From the NCBI GenBank assembly GCA_028282295.1, contig JANQIE010000069.1:1-32385 (forward strand): 32,385 bases of DNA, given 5' to 3'. Position 1 is the first letter of the stretch; the number at the start of each line of letters is the position of its first letter. The stretch is from Desulfobacterales bacterium (GTDB taxonomy: Bacteria > Desulfobacterota > Desulfobacteria > Desulfobacterales > JANQIE01). A program made the translations under genes and the position numbers. Shown here piece after piece: positions 9,352-17,479 of this stretch. The notes beneath the pieces were generated by a model that was given only the letters and a program-made list of their open reading frames with translations, had not been told where the DNA came from and searched no databases.

Positions 9352-9591
9352 GTGCCGATTTATGAGTTCAAATGTTCGAAGTGTAATCATTTTTTTGAAT
9401 TGCTGGTCATGGGAGGCGCGCAGGAAGCCGAGGCGGCGTGTCCTTCGTGCAAGTCGCAGAAATTTGAGCGGGTCATGAGTACAAGTAATTTTGCCATGGG
9501 CGGTGGTAAAAGTTCGGGGGTGAACAGCCAGACACGCAGTTGTTCCGGCGGATCGTGCACCACCTATGAAATACCGGGCCCTTCGCGCTAA
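9352..9591 (+). CDS. FmdB-family zinc-ribbon protein
   Basis: The small protein is 79 aa, starting at GTG 9352 (MPIYEFKC) with AAGGAG just upstream. The zinc ribbon uses CSKC at about 9-12 and CPSC near 35-38, followed by KFERVMS, the standard FmdB layout. The tail is Gly/Ser-rich with two extra cysteines (CSGGSC). The family was named after a putative regulator in formamidase loci, but most members, including this one, have no known function. An earlier in-frame start at 9319 is less likely because family members begin with the PIYEF motif. Confidence 0.88.
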   Translation: MPIYEFKCSKCNHFFELLVMGGAQEAEAACPSCKSQKFERVMSTSNFAMGGGKSSGVNSQTRSCSGGSCTTYEIPGPSR

Positions 9592-9653
9592 TCCGCCATT
9601 CGTTTGTCAGAACAAGTTCCGCCGAATTCTACCGGCTTGCCTGCGTTTACCGC

Positions 9654-9672
9654 ATAATGAAAATGATTTACA
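9654..9672 (+). promoter_or_regulatory. Probable Fur box upstream of the Fur-FeoA gene
   Basis: ATAATGAAAATGATTTAC resembles the GATAATGATAATCATTATC Fur consensus, with two overlapping AATGA/T half-sites. It lies about 28 bp before the Fur-FeoA start, so autoregulation by iron is plausible. The match is visual and no promoter boxes were resolved. Confidence 0.45.
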
Positions 9673-9699
9673 GTCGATCGACACCGGGGTTGATGTTGA

Positions 9700-10377
9700 A
9701 TGATGAAACAGCTTCACAGGCAAGAAAAAGAGCAGTTTAAGAAACTATTTCAGCAAGAGCAGATTGATCAGTTCGAATTACGCTTCAAGGTGCTGGATGT
9801 CTTCATGCAGACTGAAAAGCATGTGACTTCCGCTGAATTGGTTGCTTTGCTGCATGACCGTGGCGTCGATTTAAGGGCCGAATTTGTGCGTGAAACCCTG
9901 AAGTTGATGTGTTGCCTGGGGTTCGCCCAAAAACGGCAATTCGACAATGGTCAGGTCCGTTATGAGCACCGTCATATCGGCCAGCACCATGATCACATGA
10001 TTTGTACCAAATGCAAACGGATCATCGAGTTTAGCAATGAAGCGCTGGAAAATCTTCAAATAAAAATTGCCGATGAGCACGGCTTTCACATGTTGCAGCA
10101 CAAGATGGAGATTTACGGCATCTGCACGGATTGCCTGCAGCAACGCGATGATTGCATGCCGTTGACAAACGCGCGTACTGGTGAAAAGCTGGTCATTAAA
10201 GCGATTAACGGCGGGGCCGCGTCACGTATGCGCCTGATGGCCATGGGGCTGCGCATCGGCGATGCCATCGAAGTGATTACCAATCTGGGGCAAGGGCAGG
10301 TCGTGGTGGCCCTGGAGTTAAAACGGTATAGCTTGGGCCGCGGCTTGGCGCAAAAAATTATCGTACAGCCCCAATGA
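9700..10377 (+). CDS. Fur-family regulator fused to a C-terminal FeoA domain
   Basis: The protein is 225 aa with two parts. Residues ~1-150 are a ferric-uptake-regulator fold: winged helix (RFKVLDVFMQTEKHVTSAELVALLHDRG), the HHDHMICTKC metal site, and a second zinc pair CTDC near 140-145. Residues ~152-225 match FeoA, an SH3-like domain (GEKLVIKAINGG, MRLMAMGLRIGDAIEVI, ALGRGLA-like SLGRGLAQKIIV). FeoA normally assists the FeoB ferrous iron transporter. Fusing it to Fur suggests a DNA-binding metal sensor linked to iron-uptake status. No feoB is in the window. A Fur-box-like site precedes it. The next gene starts about 50 bp downstream on the same strand. I infer iron or other divalent metal control. 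Confidence 0.9.
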   Translation: MMKQLHRQEKEQFKKLFQQEQIDQFELRFKVLDVFMQTEKHVTSAELVALLHDRGVDLRAEFVRETLKLMCCLGFAQKRQFDNGQVRYEHRHIGQHHDHMICTKCKRIIEFSNEALENLQIKIADEHGFHMLQHKMEIYGICTDCLQQRDDCMPLTNARTGEKLVIKAINGGAASRMRLMAMGLRIGDAIEVITNLGQGQVVVALELKRYSLGRGLAQKIIVQPQ

Positions 10378-10429
10378 ACAAGCCCGTAGCGCGATGCGGC
10401 TCGAGCATTGCGTCAGGATGACGTGTCCC

Positions 10430-11365
10430 ATGGCGGATTTTGAACCGGCGTATCTTTCCAGTTTGCAAAGCGGTTTACTGCTGCGCAGAAGCCGGCAGGC
10501 GCGGCGGATGCTTGCCAAGTGCACGCTTTGTCCCCGCAAATGCCGGGTGAACCGCCTCGATGGCGAGCTCGGGGTGTGCAAAACAGCATGGCAGGCAATG
10601 GTCTCCAGTTACGATGCTCATTTTGGGGAAGAAGCACCCCTGGTCGGGCAAAGGGGTTCCGGAACCGTTTTCTTCACCCATTGCAATTTGTTGTGTCTGT
10701 TTTGCCAGAATTACGATATCAGCCACGAGGGATGGGGACGGCCGGTGGATGACAAGGAGCTTGCCGCCATCTTCCTTGAACTACAGCAACAAGGCTGTCA
10801 CAATATCAATTTTGTCACACCCTCACATGTTGTTCCCCAGATTCTGGCTGCCGTGAAGATTGCAGCGCAAAACGGGTTGAAGATTCCGTTGGTGTATAAT
10901 TCGGGCGGGTATGACCGCGTTTCCACCTTGAGATTGCTCGAGGGGGTGGTCGATATTTACATGCCTGATTTTAAATTCTGGGGCGCCCAAATTTCCGATG
11001 ATGCCTGTCAAGCCGCGGATTATTCCGAGGTGGCACGCCGGGCAATAAAGGAAATGCACCGCCAGGTCGGTGATTTGGTGATGGATGAACACGATCTGGC
11101 ATGCCGGGGCGTGTTGTTGCGGCACTTGGTGTTGCCCAATGGGTTGGCGGGGACTCGCGATATTATGCGGTTTGTGGCCCGCGAGATCTCGCCCCATACC
11201 TACGTGAATATTATGGCCCAATATCGGCCGTGCGGGCGTGCGACCGATTTAAAAGGACTGGCCCGGGCCGTGTCGTCGCAGGAGTATCGCGCCGCGGTGC
11301 AATCGGCCCGCAATGAAGGGTTGACCCGCCTGGATCAACCCCGGCGTGTGTTTATGTTTCGTTAA
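10430..11365 (+). CDS. Radical SAM protein of the PflX/COG1313 type
   Basis: The protein is 311 aa. The radical SAM cluster motif is CNLLCLFC (CxxxCxxC) followed by QNYDIS. A separate N-terminal cysteine cluster, CTLCPRKC ... GVC, precedes it, as is typical of this family and possibly binds a second cluster. Later blocks (NFVTPSHVVPQILAA, PLVYNSGGYD, DIYMPDFKFW, RHLVLPNG) fit COG1313, proteins related to pyruvate formate-lyase activase whose true substrate is uncertain. No glycyl-radical enzyme gene is nearby. The start is uncertain: ATG 10430 fits family N-termini (FEPAYLSSLQ), and ATG 10394 or 10418 would add 12 or 4 residues. Confidence 0.85.
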   Translation: MADFEPAYLSSLQSGLLLRRSRQARRMLAKCTLCPRKCRVNRLDGELGVCKTAWQAMVSSYDAHFGEEAPLVGQRGSGTVFFTHCNLLCLFCQNYDISHEGWGRPVDDKELAAIFLELQQQGCHNINFVTPSHVVPQILAAVKIAAQNGLKIPLVYNSGGYDRVSTLRLLEGVVDIYMPDFKFWGAQISDDACQAADYSEVARRAIKEMHRQVGDLVMDEHDLACRGVLLRHLVLPNGLAGTRDIMRFVAREISPHTYVNIMAQYRPCGRATDLKGLARAVSSQEYRAAVQSARNEGLTRLDQPRRVFMFR

Positions 11366-11396
11366 AATCGAATCGCAGTGACGGAAACAAGGTTTT

Positions 11397-12032
11397 ATGT
11401 CCCGAATCTATGCAGTCGGAGATATTCACGGCCAATTCGACAAGCTCAAGCGGTTGATGGATCGCGTTGCAATCGATTATTCACAGGACACGCTTGTTTT
11501 TTTGGGCGATTATATCGACCGCGGTCCGGGCTCGTTCGAGGTGGTGCAGTATTTGATCGAGCTGCAACAGGCCCATCCGGAGGTTGTTTTGTTGAAAGGC
11601 AATCATGAAGAGATGCTGCTCGACTACCTTGCCGGCCATAATCGTCTTTTTTATCTTCGAAACGGCGGCTATCAGACCATTGAAAGCTACCTGAATCAGC
11701 AAGCAAGTGATAAAAATGCGCCTATTCCGGATCATCATTTGCAGTTTTTTAATTCGCTGGCGCTTTATCACGAGACGGTTCAATATGTTTTCGTGCATGC
11801 CGGCTTGAAGGACGGTGTCCCGTTGGCGCAACAAGATCCGGCGGATCTGTTGTGGACGCGTGAGCGTTTTATTCAGTCAAAATACGATTTTGGCAAAACA
11901 GTTGTATTCGGGCATACGCCGTTTGAGGCGCCCTATGTCAAAAACCAAAAAATCGGTGTCGACACCGGCGCGGCCTATGGCGGCAAATTGACCTGCGTGG
12001 AATTACCGGCCGTGACCTTCCATCACGCATGA
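11397..12032 (+). CDS. PPP-family metallophosphatase (serine/threonine or diadenosine-tetraphosphatase-like)
   Basis: The protein is 211 aa with all PPP core motifs: GDIHG at about 8-12, GDYIDRG near 37-43 and GNHE near 66-69. Later metal-ligand histidines are in FVHAG and VFGHTPF. These coordinate a two-metal centre that hydrolyses phosphomonoesters. The lambda-phosphatase/PrpE-like size suggests a protein serine/threonine phosphatase or Ap4A hydrolase; sequence alone does not decide. It starts at ATG 11397, 31 bp after the radical SAM gene, so the two may share a transcript. No kinase partner is visible. Confidence 0.88.
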   Translation: MSRIYAVGDIHGQFDKLKRLMDRVAIDYSQDTLVFLGDYIDRGPGSFEVVQYLIELQQAHPEVVLLKGNHEEMLLDYLAGHNRLFYLRNGGYQTIESYLNQQASDKNAPIPDHHLQFFNSLALYHETVQYVFVHAGLKDGVPLAQQDPADLLWTRERFIQSKYDFGKTVVFGHTPFEAPYVKNQKIGVDTGAAYGGKLTCVELPAVTFHHA

Positions 12033-12134
12033 GACGTTGCCGGTGACATTGAAGAGAGGGCCGGTTTGACATTAAGCCTCGTTGGATGGTAAACGGGGGC
12101 CAACTTCAATGAGTCCTACGACATTAGGTGCAGC

Positions 12135-12569
12135 ATGAAGATGATGAAACTGTTTATCAGTGCCGCTTTCGTGTTTTTTATGGCCGGCCCGGTGATGGCC
12201 GAGCGGTTGTCCGTTACTTCCGCGGTGGCCAACATTCGCAGTGGGCCGGGCACACAGCATGAAGTTCTGTGGAAGGTGGAGCAAAATCACCCGCTCAGGG
12301 TCCTGGAGAAATCGCGGGGTTGGATTCGGTTTCGAGATTTTGAAGGTGATGAGGGATGGGTCCATCAATCGCTTACCGGCAGGGCGGCGACCGTGATTAC
12401 CACAAGGGACAAATGTAACGTGCGTTCCGGGGCGGGCACAAAATACGAAATTGTTTTCACGGTGGGCAAGGGGGTTCCCTTCAGGGTGCTCAAGCGCAAA
12501 GCCAAATGGTTGCGTATTCGGCATGCTGACGGTGATCATGGCTGGATCCATAAGTCGTTGATTTGGTAG
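12135..12569 (+). CDS. Secreted protein with two bacterial SH3 domains
   Basis: The protein is 144 aa. The N-terminus is a Sec signal peptide (MKMMKLFISAAFVFFMAGPVMA, cleavage after about residue 22). Two SH3_3 repeats follow, about 24-80 and 85-144. Each has the pattern of NIRSGPGT or NVRSGAGT, then RVL, a tryptophan, and GWVHQSL or GWIHKSL. Such proteins sit in the periplasm and often bind peptidoglycan or assist envelope enzymes. No catalytic domain is attached. The next gene is about 80 bp downstream in the same direction. The biological role is unknown. Confidence 0.85.
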   Translation: MKMMKLFISAAFVFFMAGPVMAERLSVTSAVANIRSGPGTQHEVLWKVEQNHPLRVLEKSRGWIRFRDFEGDEGWVHQSLTGRAATVITTRDKCNVRSGAGTKYEIVFTVGKGVPFRVLKRKAKWLRIRHADGDHGWIHKSLIW

Positions 12570-12613
12570 ACGTGATCTGCAAGCAGCGTGAGTTTGCGCG
12601 GATTTCACAATAC

Positions 12614-12625
12614 TTCCGGATGGAC
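12614..12625 (+). repeat. Possible solo end of the GTGTCCATCCGG mobile repeat
   Basis: TTCCGGATGGAC matches 12 of 12 bases of the right terminal repeat of the elements at 16469, 26223 and 27163. No partner end or inner arm is nearby. It could be a remnant or chance. Confidence 0.3.
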
Positions 12626-12651
12626 CCGGTCTAATTAATTTGGGAGGACAA

Positions 12652-13341
12652 ATGGTTCAGAAAAAAAAGGTTACCCGCAAGCAGCTCTTAAAGGAGCCGG
12701 ATGAATTCATAACTTTTTCAGGGCGGCTGATCGCGTTTGCAACGCTTTATAAAAATCAAATTGTTATCAGCGTTTGCATTATTTTGGGATTAATTGGGGC
12801 CATGGGTGCCTTTCGGTATTACGTTAATTCAGCCGAAGAAAAAGGGTTTGTCATGCTGGAGAAAGCGCGTCTTAAATATGACAAAGCCTTGCAAACCGAT
12901 GGGGCGGAAAAAGCCTACGAGGCCACCGCAGCCGATTTTAATGCCATTCTCGATGACTACGCCGGACGCAGGGCCGGTCAATTTGCCCGACTTTTTTATG
13001 CCAATATCTGCTACCGAGCCGGCAAAGTGGATGAGGCGATCAAGCATTACCAGCAGGCCCTGGATGTGTTTGGCGATAATCCGTCTTTTCGTAATTTGGT
13101 TTTGAGCGGCTTGGGGTATGCGTATGAATTTAAACAGGACGCTGCGCAAGCCATCAAGTATTTTGAAATGATTGTGCAGGGCGACCAACCGCTGCTTAAG
13201 GATGAAGCCTTGTTCAATCTTGGGAGGTTGTACGCCGCTGAGCGCAACGATCAAAAAAGTACGGATGCTTACGGTAAAATCGTGTCCGAGCATACCGAGT
13301 CGATGTACTACGAGATCGCTGCCGAACGCATCGCAGGATAG
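12652..13341 (+). CDS. Membrane-anchored tetratricopeptide-repeat protein (YfgM-like)
   Basis: The protein is 229 aa. A basic cytoplasmic head (KKKVTRKQLLKEPDEF) leads to one transmembrane segment at about 36-58 (IVISVCIILGLIGAMGAF). A soluble region of TPR helices covers about 80-225, with repeats around RLFYANICYRAGKVDEAIKHYQQAL and YEFKQDAAQAIKYFEMIV. The layout matches YfgM/TPR_21 proteins that hold periplasmic partners near the translocon or cell envelope. ATG 12652 is chosen because GGGAGGACAA precedes it; an in-frame TTG at 12640 overlaps that ribosome site. It ends 72 bp from a convergent response-regulator gene. Confidence 0.8.
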   Translation: MVQKKKVTRKQLLKEPDEFITFSGRLIAFATLYKNQIVISVCIILGLIGAMGAFRYYVNSAEEKGFVMLEKARLKYDKALQTDGAEKAYEATAADFNAILDDYAGRRAGQFARLFYANICYRAGKVDEAIKHYQQALDVFGDNPSFRNLVLSGLGYAYEFKQDAAQAIKYFEMIVQGDQPLLKDEALFNLGRLYAAERNDQKSTDAYGKIVSEHTESMYYEIAAERIAG

Positions 13342-13413
13342 GGCCGCCGGGGGCAATAAATGCCATTTCCGGCAGAGGCACACGTTTGTTTTGGTGGGTC
13401 TACCTGCCGCCGG

Positions 13414-14796
13414 TCAGTTCCGATTACCGATTTCGAGTTTGAATTTTTTGATTTTTTGGTTGAGGCCGCTTTTGCCGATGCCCAATAATTCCGCTGCGTG
13501 GGCCTGAACATTGTTTGTCATTTTCAGGGCTCGTTCAATCATGCGTTTTTCAATCAGGGATAAGGTCTCGTTGAGTTTGGCGTTTTGCGGGATGCCGTCC
13601 AGGTGCAAGGTGTTGTAAACCTGCTCCTTGAACTGGCGCGGCAGGTCGGGGACGCGAATCCGGTCGGATGGGCACAGGATCATGGCCCGTTCGATAACGT
13701 TTTCCAACTCGCGGACATTGCCCGGCCAACCATAGTCGAGAAACAGGCGCTCAACTTCCGAAGTCACGCCGGTGACCGGAATGCCGGCCGCCCGTTCGCC
13801 AGCATATTTACCGATAAAGTGTTCAACCAACAGCCGCAAGTCTTCGGGGCGTTCGCGCAGGGGGGGCAGACCGATGTGCAGGACGTTCAAACGGTAGTAA
13901 AGGTCTTCGCGAAAGCGGCCTGCCGCGACCTCTACTTTGAGCTGTTTGTTGGTGGCGGCAATAATGCGGATATTGACCTTGATCGGATCGATGCCGCCGA
14001 CACGCTCGAACATTCTTTCCTGAAGCACCCGCAGGAGTTTTACTTGCAGGTTGGAGGAGAGTTCCCCGATTTCATCCAGAAACAGGGTGCCGTTGTCGGC
14101 CAACTCGAAACGGCCCTTCTTGGTAGCAACGGCGCCGGTGAAGGCGCCCTTTTCGTGACCAAACAACTCGCTTTCCAATAGGTTTTCCGATAGCGCGCTG
14201 CAATTTACCGCGACAAACGGATCGTCGCGGCGCGGGCCGTTAAAGTGGATCGATTTGGCCACCAATTCCTTACCGGTGCCGTTTTCGCCTTCGATCAGCA
14301 CGGATGCATTGGCGGGCGCTATTTTTTGGATCGTTTTATAGACCTCCTGCATGGCTTGGCTTTTGCCGATGATATTGCCGAAACTGAACTGTGATTTGAC
14401 CGTGTCTCGCAGGCGCCGGTTTTCACTTACCACCCGATACAGGGCGATGGCCTGGTTGATATACAAGACGAGCCGTTCATTGTCGAAGGGTTTGGTAATA
14501 TAAGTGTAGGCACCTTTTTGCATCGCCTCGACCGCCTTGTCGACCGTGCCGTGGGCCGTCATCATGATCACCGGCAGATCCGGATTCTTGGCTTTGATGT
14601 TTTCCAGCAGGGCGATGCCGTCCATCCCCGGCATTTTCATGTCGGTCAGGACCAATTCGACTTCGGCCTGCCGCATTAATTCCAACGCTTCGGTTGCGTT
14701 GTTGGCGGCCAGCGCCTGAAACCCTTCTTCTTCCAAAACGGCGTTGATGATCCGGGTGTAGTTTTTCTCATCATCCACTACCAGAACCGTTTCCAT
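13414..14796 (-). CDS. Sigma-54-dependent response regulator (NtrC family)
   Basis: The protein is 460 aa in three domains. The receiver at about 1-120 has VVDDE (8-9), phospho-acceptor D52 in [13 protein letters not shown], the T in MMTAHG and the K in TKPF. The AAA+ domain at about 145-375 has Walker A GENGTGKE, the sigma-54 contact loop GAFTGA, Walker [11 protein letters not shown] and arginine-finger region [15 protein letters not shown] Fis-type helix-turn-helix lies at about 415-455 ([21 protein letters not shown]). It activates RpoN promoters. It overlaps the upstream histidine kinase gene by one base (TAATG), which indicates translational coupling. Targets are unknown; the adjacent pil operon is a candidate by position only. 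Confidence 0.94.
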   Translation of the reverse strand: METVLVVDDEKNYTRIINAVLEEEGFQALAANNATEALELMRQAEVELVLTDMKMPGMDGIALLENIKAKNPDLPVIMMTAHGTVDKAVEAMQKGAYTYITKPFDNERLVLYINQAIALYRVVSENRRLRDTVKSQFSFGNIIGKSQAMQEVYKTIQKIAPANASVLIEGENGTGKELVAKSIHFNGPRRDDPFVAVNCSALSENLLESELFGHEKGAFTGAVATKKGRFELADNGTLFLDEIGELSSNLQVKLLRVLQERMFERVGGIDPIKVNIRIIAATNKQLKVEVAAGRFREDLYYRLNVLHIGLPPLRERPEDLRLLVEHFIGKYAGERAAGIPVTGVTSEVERLFLDYGWPGNVRELENVIERAMILCPSDRIRVPDLPRQFKEQVYNTLHLDGIPQNAKLNETLSLIEKRMIERALKMTNNVQAHAAELLGIGKSGLNQKIKKFKLEIGNRN

Positions 14797-16223
14797 TACG
14801 AATCTCCCTGACTGATCGGCAAGGCCACGATGACCCGTGTGCCGCCCTCCGACCGATTTTCAATACCGATGTGTCCTTTGTGCGATTCTATTATATTCTT
14901 GACGATCCCTAAACCTAAACCGGTCCCTTCCTCTTTGGTGGTAAAAAAGGGGTCCCAGATTTTTTCGAGGGTTTCCACCGCGATACCGCCCCCTTCGTCT
15001 TCGATCAACATTTGCACCTGGCCGTTTTCGGCTTGAAGCGCCACGTGGATGTTGCCGCCGTCGGGCATGGCCTGCATCGCATTGATCAACAGGTTGAGAA
15101 ATGCTTGATAAAGCATGTCCGCGTCCGCATCGATCGCAGGCACTTGATGCGCGTATGATGTGACAATCTGATGATTTTGCTGTTGAATTTGCGGTTCAAG
15201 AAATTTTAGGTTTTTTTCAATAATTTCCTCTAAATGGCAGGGCATCAAATTGGGGGCGCGCGGTTTGGCATAGTTCAAGAAGTCGCTGATAATATTGTTG
15301 AGACGGCCGGCCTCCTCAACAATGATATCCGGAATTGAATTGGCAGGATCGATTTGGGCGATTTTCTTTTTGAGTAATTCGGCCGAACTTTTGATGATAC
15401 CCAAAGGATTGCGAATTTCATGCGAGACGCCGGCGACCATCTCGCCCAAAGCGCTCAGGCGTTCCGCCCGGTTCAACTGCTCTTTGAGGCGCAGGCGCTC
15501 CAAGGCACGTTTTTCAATTATTTTTTCGCCCCGTTTTACCAAAAAGCGTAAAACAATAAATATAGTCCCCATGACAATTGCGCAGGTAATGACGACCAGT
15601 ATTTGAAATCTGAAAATCGTCTGATAGTCCTGGGTCAGATCCTGGACGATTTCAACCACCCCGAGCACCGGCCCGGAAATGCGCGCCAGCGGTTTCTCGG
15701 CACGTAACGGGGCGAAGGTCACCAGGTACGATTCCTTGGGAAACCCCAAAAGTATTTGCCAGAAGTTGCCGCGTTGAATCAGTTTGGAGGTGGATTGCCC
15801 TTCACGGGCTTTATAGTAACCGGTCCCCCCTATGTTTTCCCTGCCCACCAGTCGTTTTTCAAAGCTGTAGGAAATAATGTTTTTTTCACGATCATAAATG
15901 TTTACACGCTCCACCCGAAAGCTGTGCAGGGTGCTACGCACCACCTTGTCCATCCGCTCGAATTGTTCTTTGTTCCTCAGTTGGATTTGGCGGTATTTCA
16001 AGGCCACCGGCAGGACGAACTGTAAAAAAACCTGATGATTCAAGTTTTCGATCAGAACATGCGCGTAGTCTTCACTTTTCTCCCGCTGAAGCGCCCGTGC
16101 CCAATGGGTGTTGAGCAGCGTGAGCACCAGGGTGCCGCCGAAAATAACAATCAAGCTGGTAAAAGTAAAATACTTCACCAGTCGAAAGGGTTTTATTTTT
16201 TCATCAATTTCATGTGTTTTCAT
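14796..16223 (-). CDS. Membrane sensor histidine kinase (NtrB/ZraS-like)
   Basis: The protein is 475 aa from ATG 16223. Transmembrane helix 1 is at about 15-37 (YFTFTSLIVIFGGTLVLTLL), a periplasmic sensor region covers about 40-195, and helix 2 is at about 200-222 (ILVVITCAIVMGTIFIVL). The HisKA box is GEMVAGVSHEIRNPLG with the phospho-histidine. The ATPase domain has N (NLLINAMQAM), G1 (DEGGGI), F (PFFTTKEEGTGLGLGI) and G2 motifs. It phosphorylates the coupled sigma-54 activator. Starts up to 16328 are open in frame but add residues before the first helix, and no start has a strong ribosome site. The periplasmic ligand is unknown. Confidence 0.92.
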   Translation of the reverse strand: MKTHEIDEKIKPFRLVKYFTFTSLIVIFGGTLVLTLLNTHWARALQREKSEDYAHVLIENLNHQVFLQFVLPVALKYRQIQLRNKEQFERMDKVVRSTLHSFRVERVNIYDREKNIISYSFEKRLVGRENIGGTGYYKAREGQSTSKLIQRGNFWQILLGFPKESYLVTFAPLRAEKPLARISGPVLGVVEIVQDLTQDYQTIFRFQILVVITCAIVMGTIFIVLRFLVKRGEKIIEKRALERLRLKEQLNRAERLSALGEMVAGVSHEIRNPLGIIKSSAELLKKKIAQIDPANSIPDIIVEEAGRLNNIISDFLNYAKPRAPNLMPCHLEEIIEKNLKFLEPQIQQQNHQIVTSYAHQVPAIDADADMLYQAFLNLLINAMQAMPDGGNIHVALQAENGQVQMLIEDEGGGIAVETLEKIWDPFFTTKEEGTGLGLGIVKNIIESHKGHIGIENRSEGGTRVIVALPISQGDS

Positions 16224-16468
16224 AACGGGGTTTGCTTGGCAAGAGACCAAGAGAAGGTAAACCGTCATGTCGCCATCGTGACGCGCATGCAATCGGGGCA
16301 TTGGTCCTTGCGTGTCGAAAAATAGCAAGCCCCTTGTGTAAGGTAAAGCTTTATTTTCACGGCATTATGTAGCTTTGACGGGCAAAGTGCGGCACCATTG
16401 TATGAATCAAGGTGTGACGAATTGATCAATCAGGGAGCATTTTTTTATACGCTGGTATCCATAAGTAA

Positions 16469-16610
16469 GTGTCCATCCGGAAATAGCAGCTTTTGGTTCC
16501 TGGTAAGGCCCGAGCTTTTTTAAACCGCAGGCATAGCGGGCTACTGCCGAGGATTCTAAAAATGCGAGAACGCCGCCAGGGGCCAAAAGATGCTATTTCC
16601 GGATGGACAC
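16469..16610 (+). mobile_element. Palindromic mobile repeat, copy A (142 bp)
   Basis: It begins GTGTCCATCCGGAAATAG and ends with the exact complement, giving a 20-bp perfect terminal repeat. The palindrome continues inward (CTTTTGG/CCAAAAG, CCTGG/CCAGG), so nearly the whole element folds into one long hairpin. An apical core contains GCATAG...CTA...CGAGGAT. Flanking 6-mers AAGTAA and AAATTA agree at 4 of 6, a decayed target duplication. It is about nine-tenths identical to the copy at 26223, which is inverted relative to this one. There is no coding capacity. Confidence 0.85.
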
Positions 16611-16860
16611 AAATTAGAAATTGGGATTGTATGTGGTATCAAATTACCCAAAAGTGTCATGGTTGTGACATTTGTAGGTGCCAATTCCCACCATGAAAAT
16701 TCAAAATTTACGCTTGAAATCGATATCCCCAAAGGATTCATATGAAAAAATGACGAATCGTGTTGGCGGCATTGTATTTGCATTAATTTCCCGTGTGTCG
16801 ATTGCTGTCGCAATAGCTCAGACAAAGGGTGCGCTCAGCAATTAAAGCAACCCACTGCAT

Positions 16861-16897
16861 GCGCCGATGACAGGTGTAGCCGCCGAAAGTCCGGCGC
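16861..16897 (+). other. GC-rich region with alternative hairpins
   Basis: CGGCGC at 16892-16897 can pair either with GCGCCG at 16861-16866 or with the nearer CGCCG at about 16880-16884. These are two mutually exclusive stems. It lies in otherwise AT-rich DNA 350 bp before the pil operon. The conserved core of a c-di-GMP (GEMM) riboswitch, expected before some pil operons, is not there. It may be an attenuator, a remnant or nothing. Confidence 0.3.
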
Positions 16898-17082
16898 TTT
16901 AGACCGGGAAAACGTTAACTGAATTTGAGCTCGGGTGAATGTCAATTATGGTTGGTGTGCCAAAATGTTTTCAGTGTCTACTTCCATCGTTTTTTATAAG
17001 TCACTTTTATACAAAGGTCATCGAATACAACATATTCAGTCAGGCAATTTATTTAACTACAACATGAGGTCGTGAGTTAAAA

Positions 17083-17160
17083 CTATATATAAATTATATA
17101 CAAATTATATATAATTTGCTTGACATTAAACTGACAAAAAGTCATTTTAGAATGTAATAG
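17083..17160 (+). promoter_or_regulatory. AT-rich direct repeats and candidate promoter of the hth-pil operon
   Basis: Two direct copies of AAATTATATA separated by one base lie within 17091-17112. They are followed by TTGACA at 17120-17125, a good -35 box. Several weak -10 candidates follow (CATTTT about 17 bp on, TAGAAT at 17148 or TAATAG at 17155). TGACAAAAAGTCA at 17132-17144 is a small palindrome overlapping the promoter. This is a plausible operator for the HTH protein encoded about 85 bp downstream. Promoter boxes were assigned by eye. Confidence 0.4.
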
Positions 17161-17242
17161 TGATAATTGTAAGTAGACGAAGTTGGCGGCTAACGGTTTG
17201 TAACTCACAGTATTAGTAGTATTAGAATGAAAGACGCGTTCG

Positions 17243-17470
17243 ATGACCAAGAACTCGAAACAGACAATTCGCAAAGGAAAAAACGCGCTTAAGGAGATTC
17301 GGGAATCTCTTCTAATGAGTAAAGCGGAGTTAGGACGCAAAGCAAATGTTTCGCCCATAACGATTTCACGTATCGAACAGGGGCTGCCCTGTCGGATGGA
17401 AACCAAACGCAAACTTATACTGGCGTTGGGTTTTAAAATTTCGGAGAAAGATAAAATCTTTAGTGATTAA
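17243..17470 (+). CDS. Small XRE-family helix-turn-helix protein at the head of the pil operon
   Basis: The protein is 75 aa and consists of little more than a Cro/C1-type HTH: IRESLLMSKAELGRKANVSPITISRIEQGLPCRMETKRKLILALG at about 20-64, with SPITISRIE as the recognition helix. The basic N-terminus (MTKNSKQTIRKGKN) may contact DNA. It ends 9 bp before pilM on the same strand, so it is almost surely co-transcribed with pilMNOPQ and may regulate it. There is no ligand or dimerisation domain. I infer autoregulation through the AT-rich repeats or palindrome upstream. Confidence 0.82.
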   Translation: MTKNSKQTIRKGKNALKEIRESLLMSKAELGRKANVSPITISRIEQGLPCRMETKRKLILALGFKISEKDKIFSD

Positions 17471-17479
17471 GAGAAGCCT

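Larger units (their letters stand above)
16611..17242. other. 632-bp intergenic region between repeat A and the pil operon
   Basis: No convincing gene is present. It holds a 31-codon ORF at 16750-16845 with a hydrophobic, signal-peptide-like stretch. Just before it, an AAAGGA-led ATG at 16742 runs into a stop after an A6 run, so this may be a frameshifted gene remnant. It also holds a GC-rich hairpin region at 16861-16897 and AT-rich promoter-like DNA from about 17083. Confidence 0.5.

Noticed and set aside
16380..16410. Sigma-54 promoter (GGCAC...) upstream of the histidine kinase region
   Set aside because: The -24 GG is present, but the -12 GC falls at the wrong spacing.
16840..16920. c-di-GMP (GEMM) riboswitch before the pil operon
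   Set aside because: GAAA and CCGG segments are present, but the conserved GCAAAGC core and paired arms of GEMM are missing.
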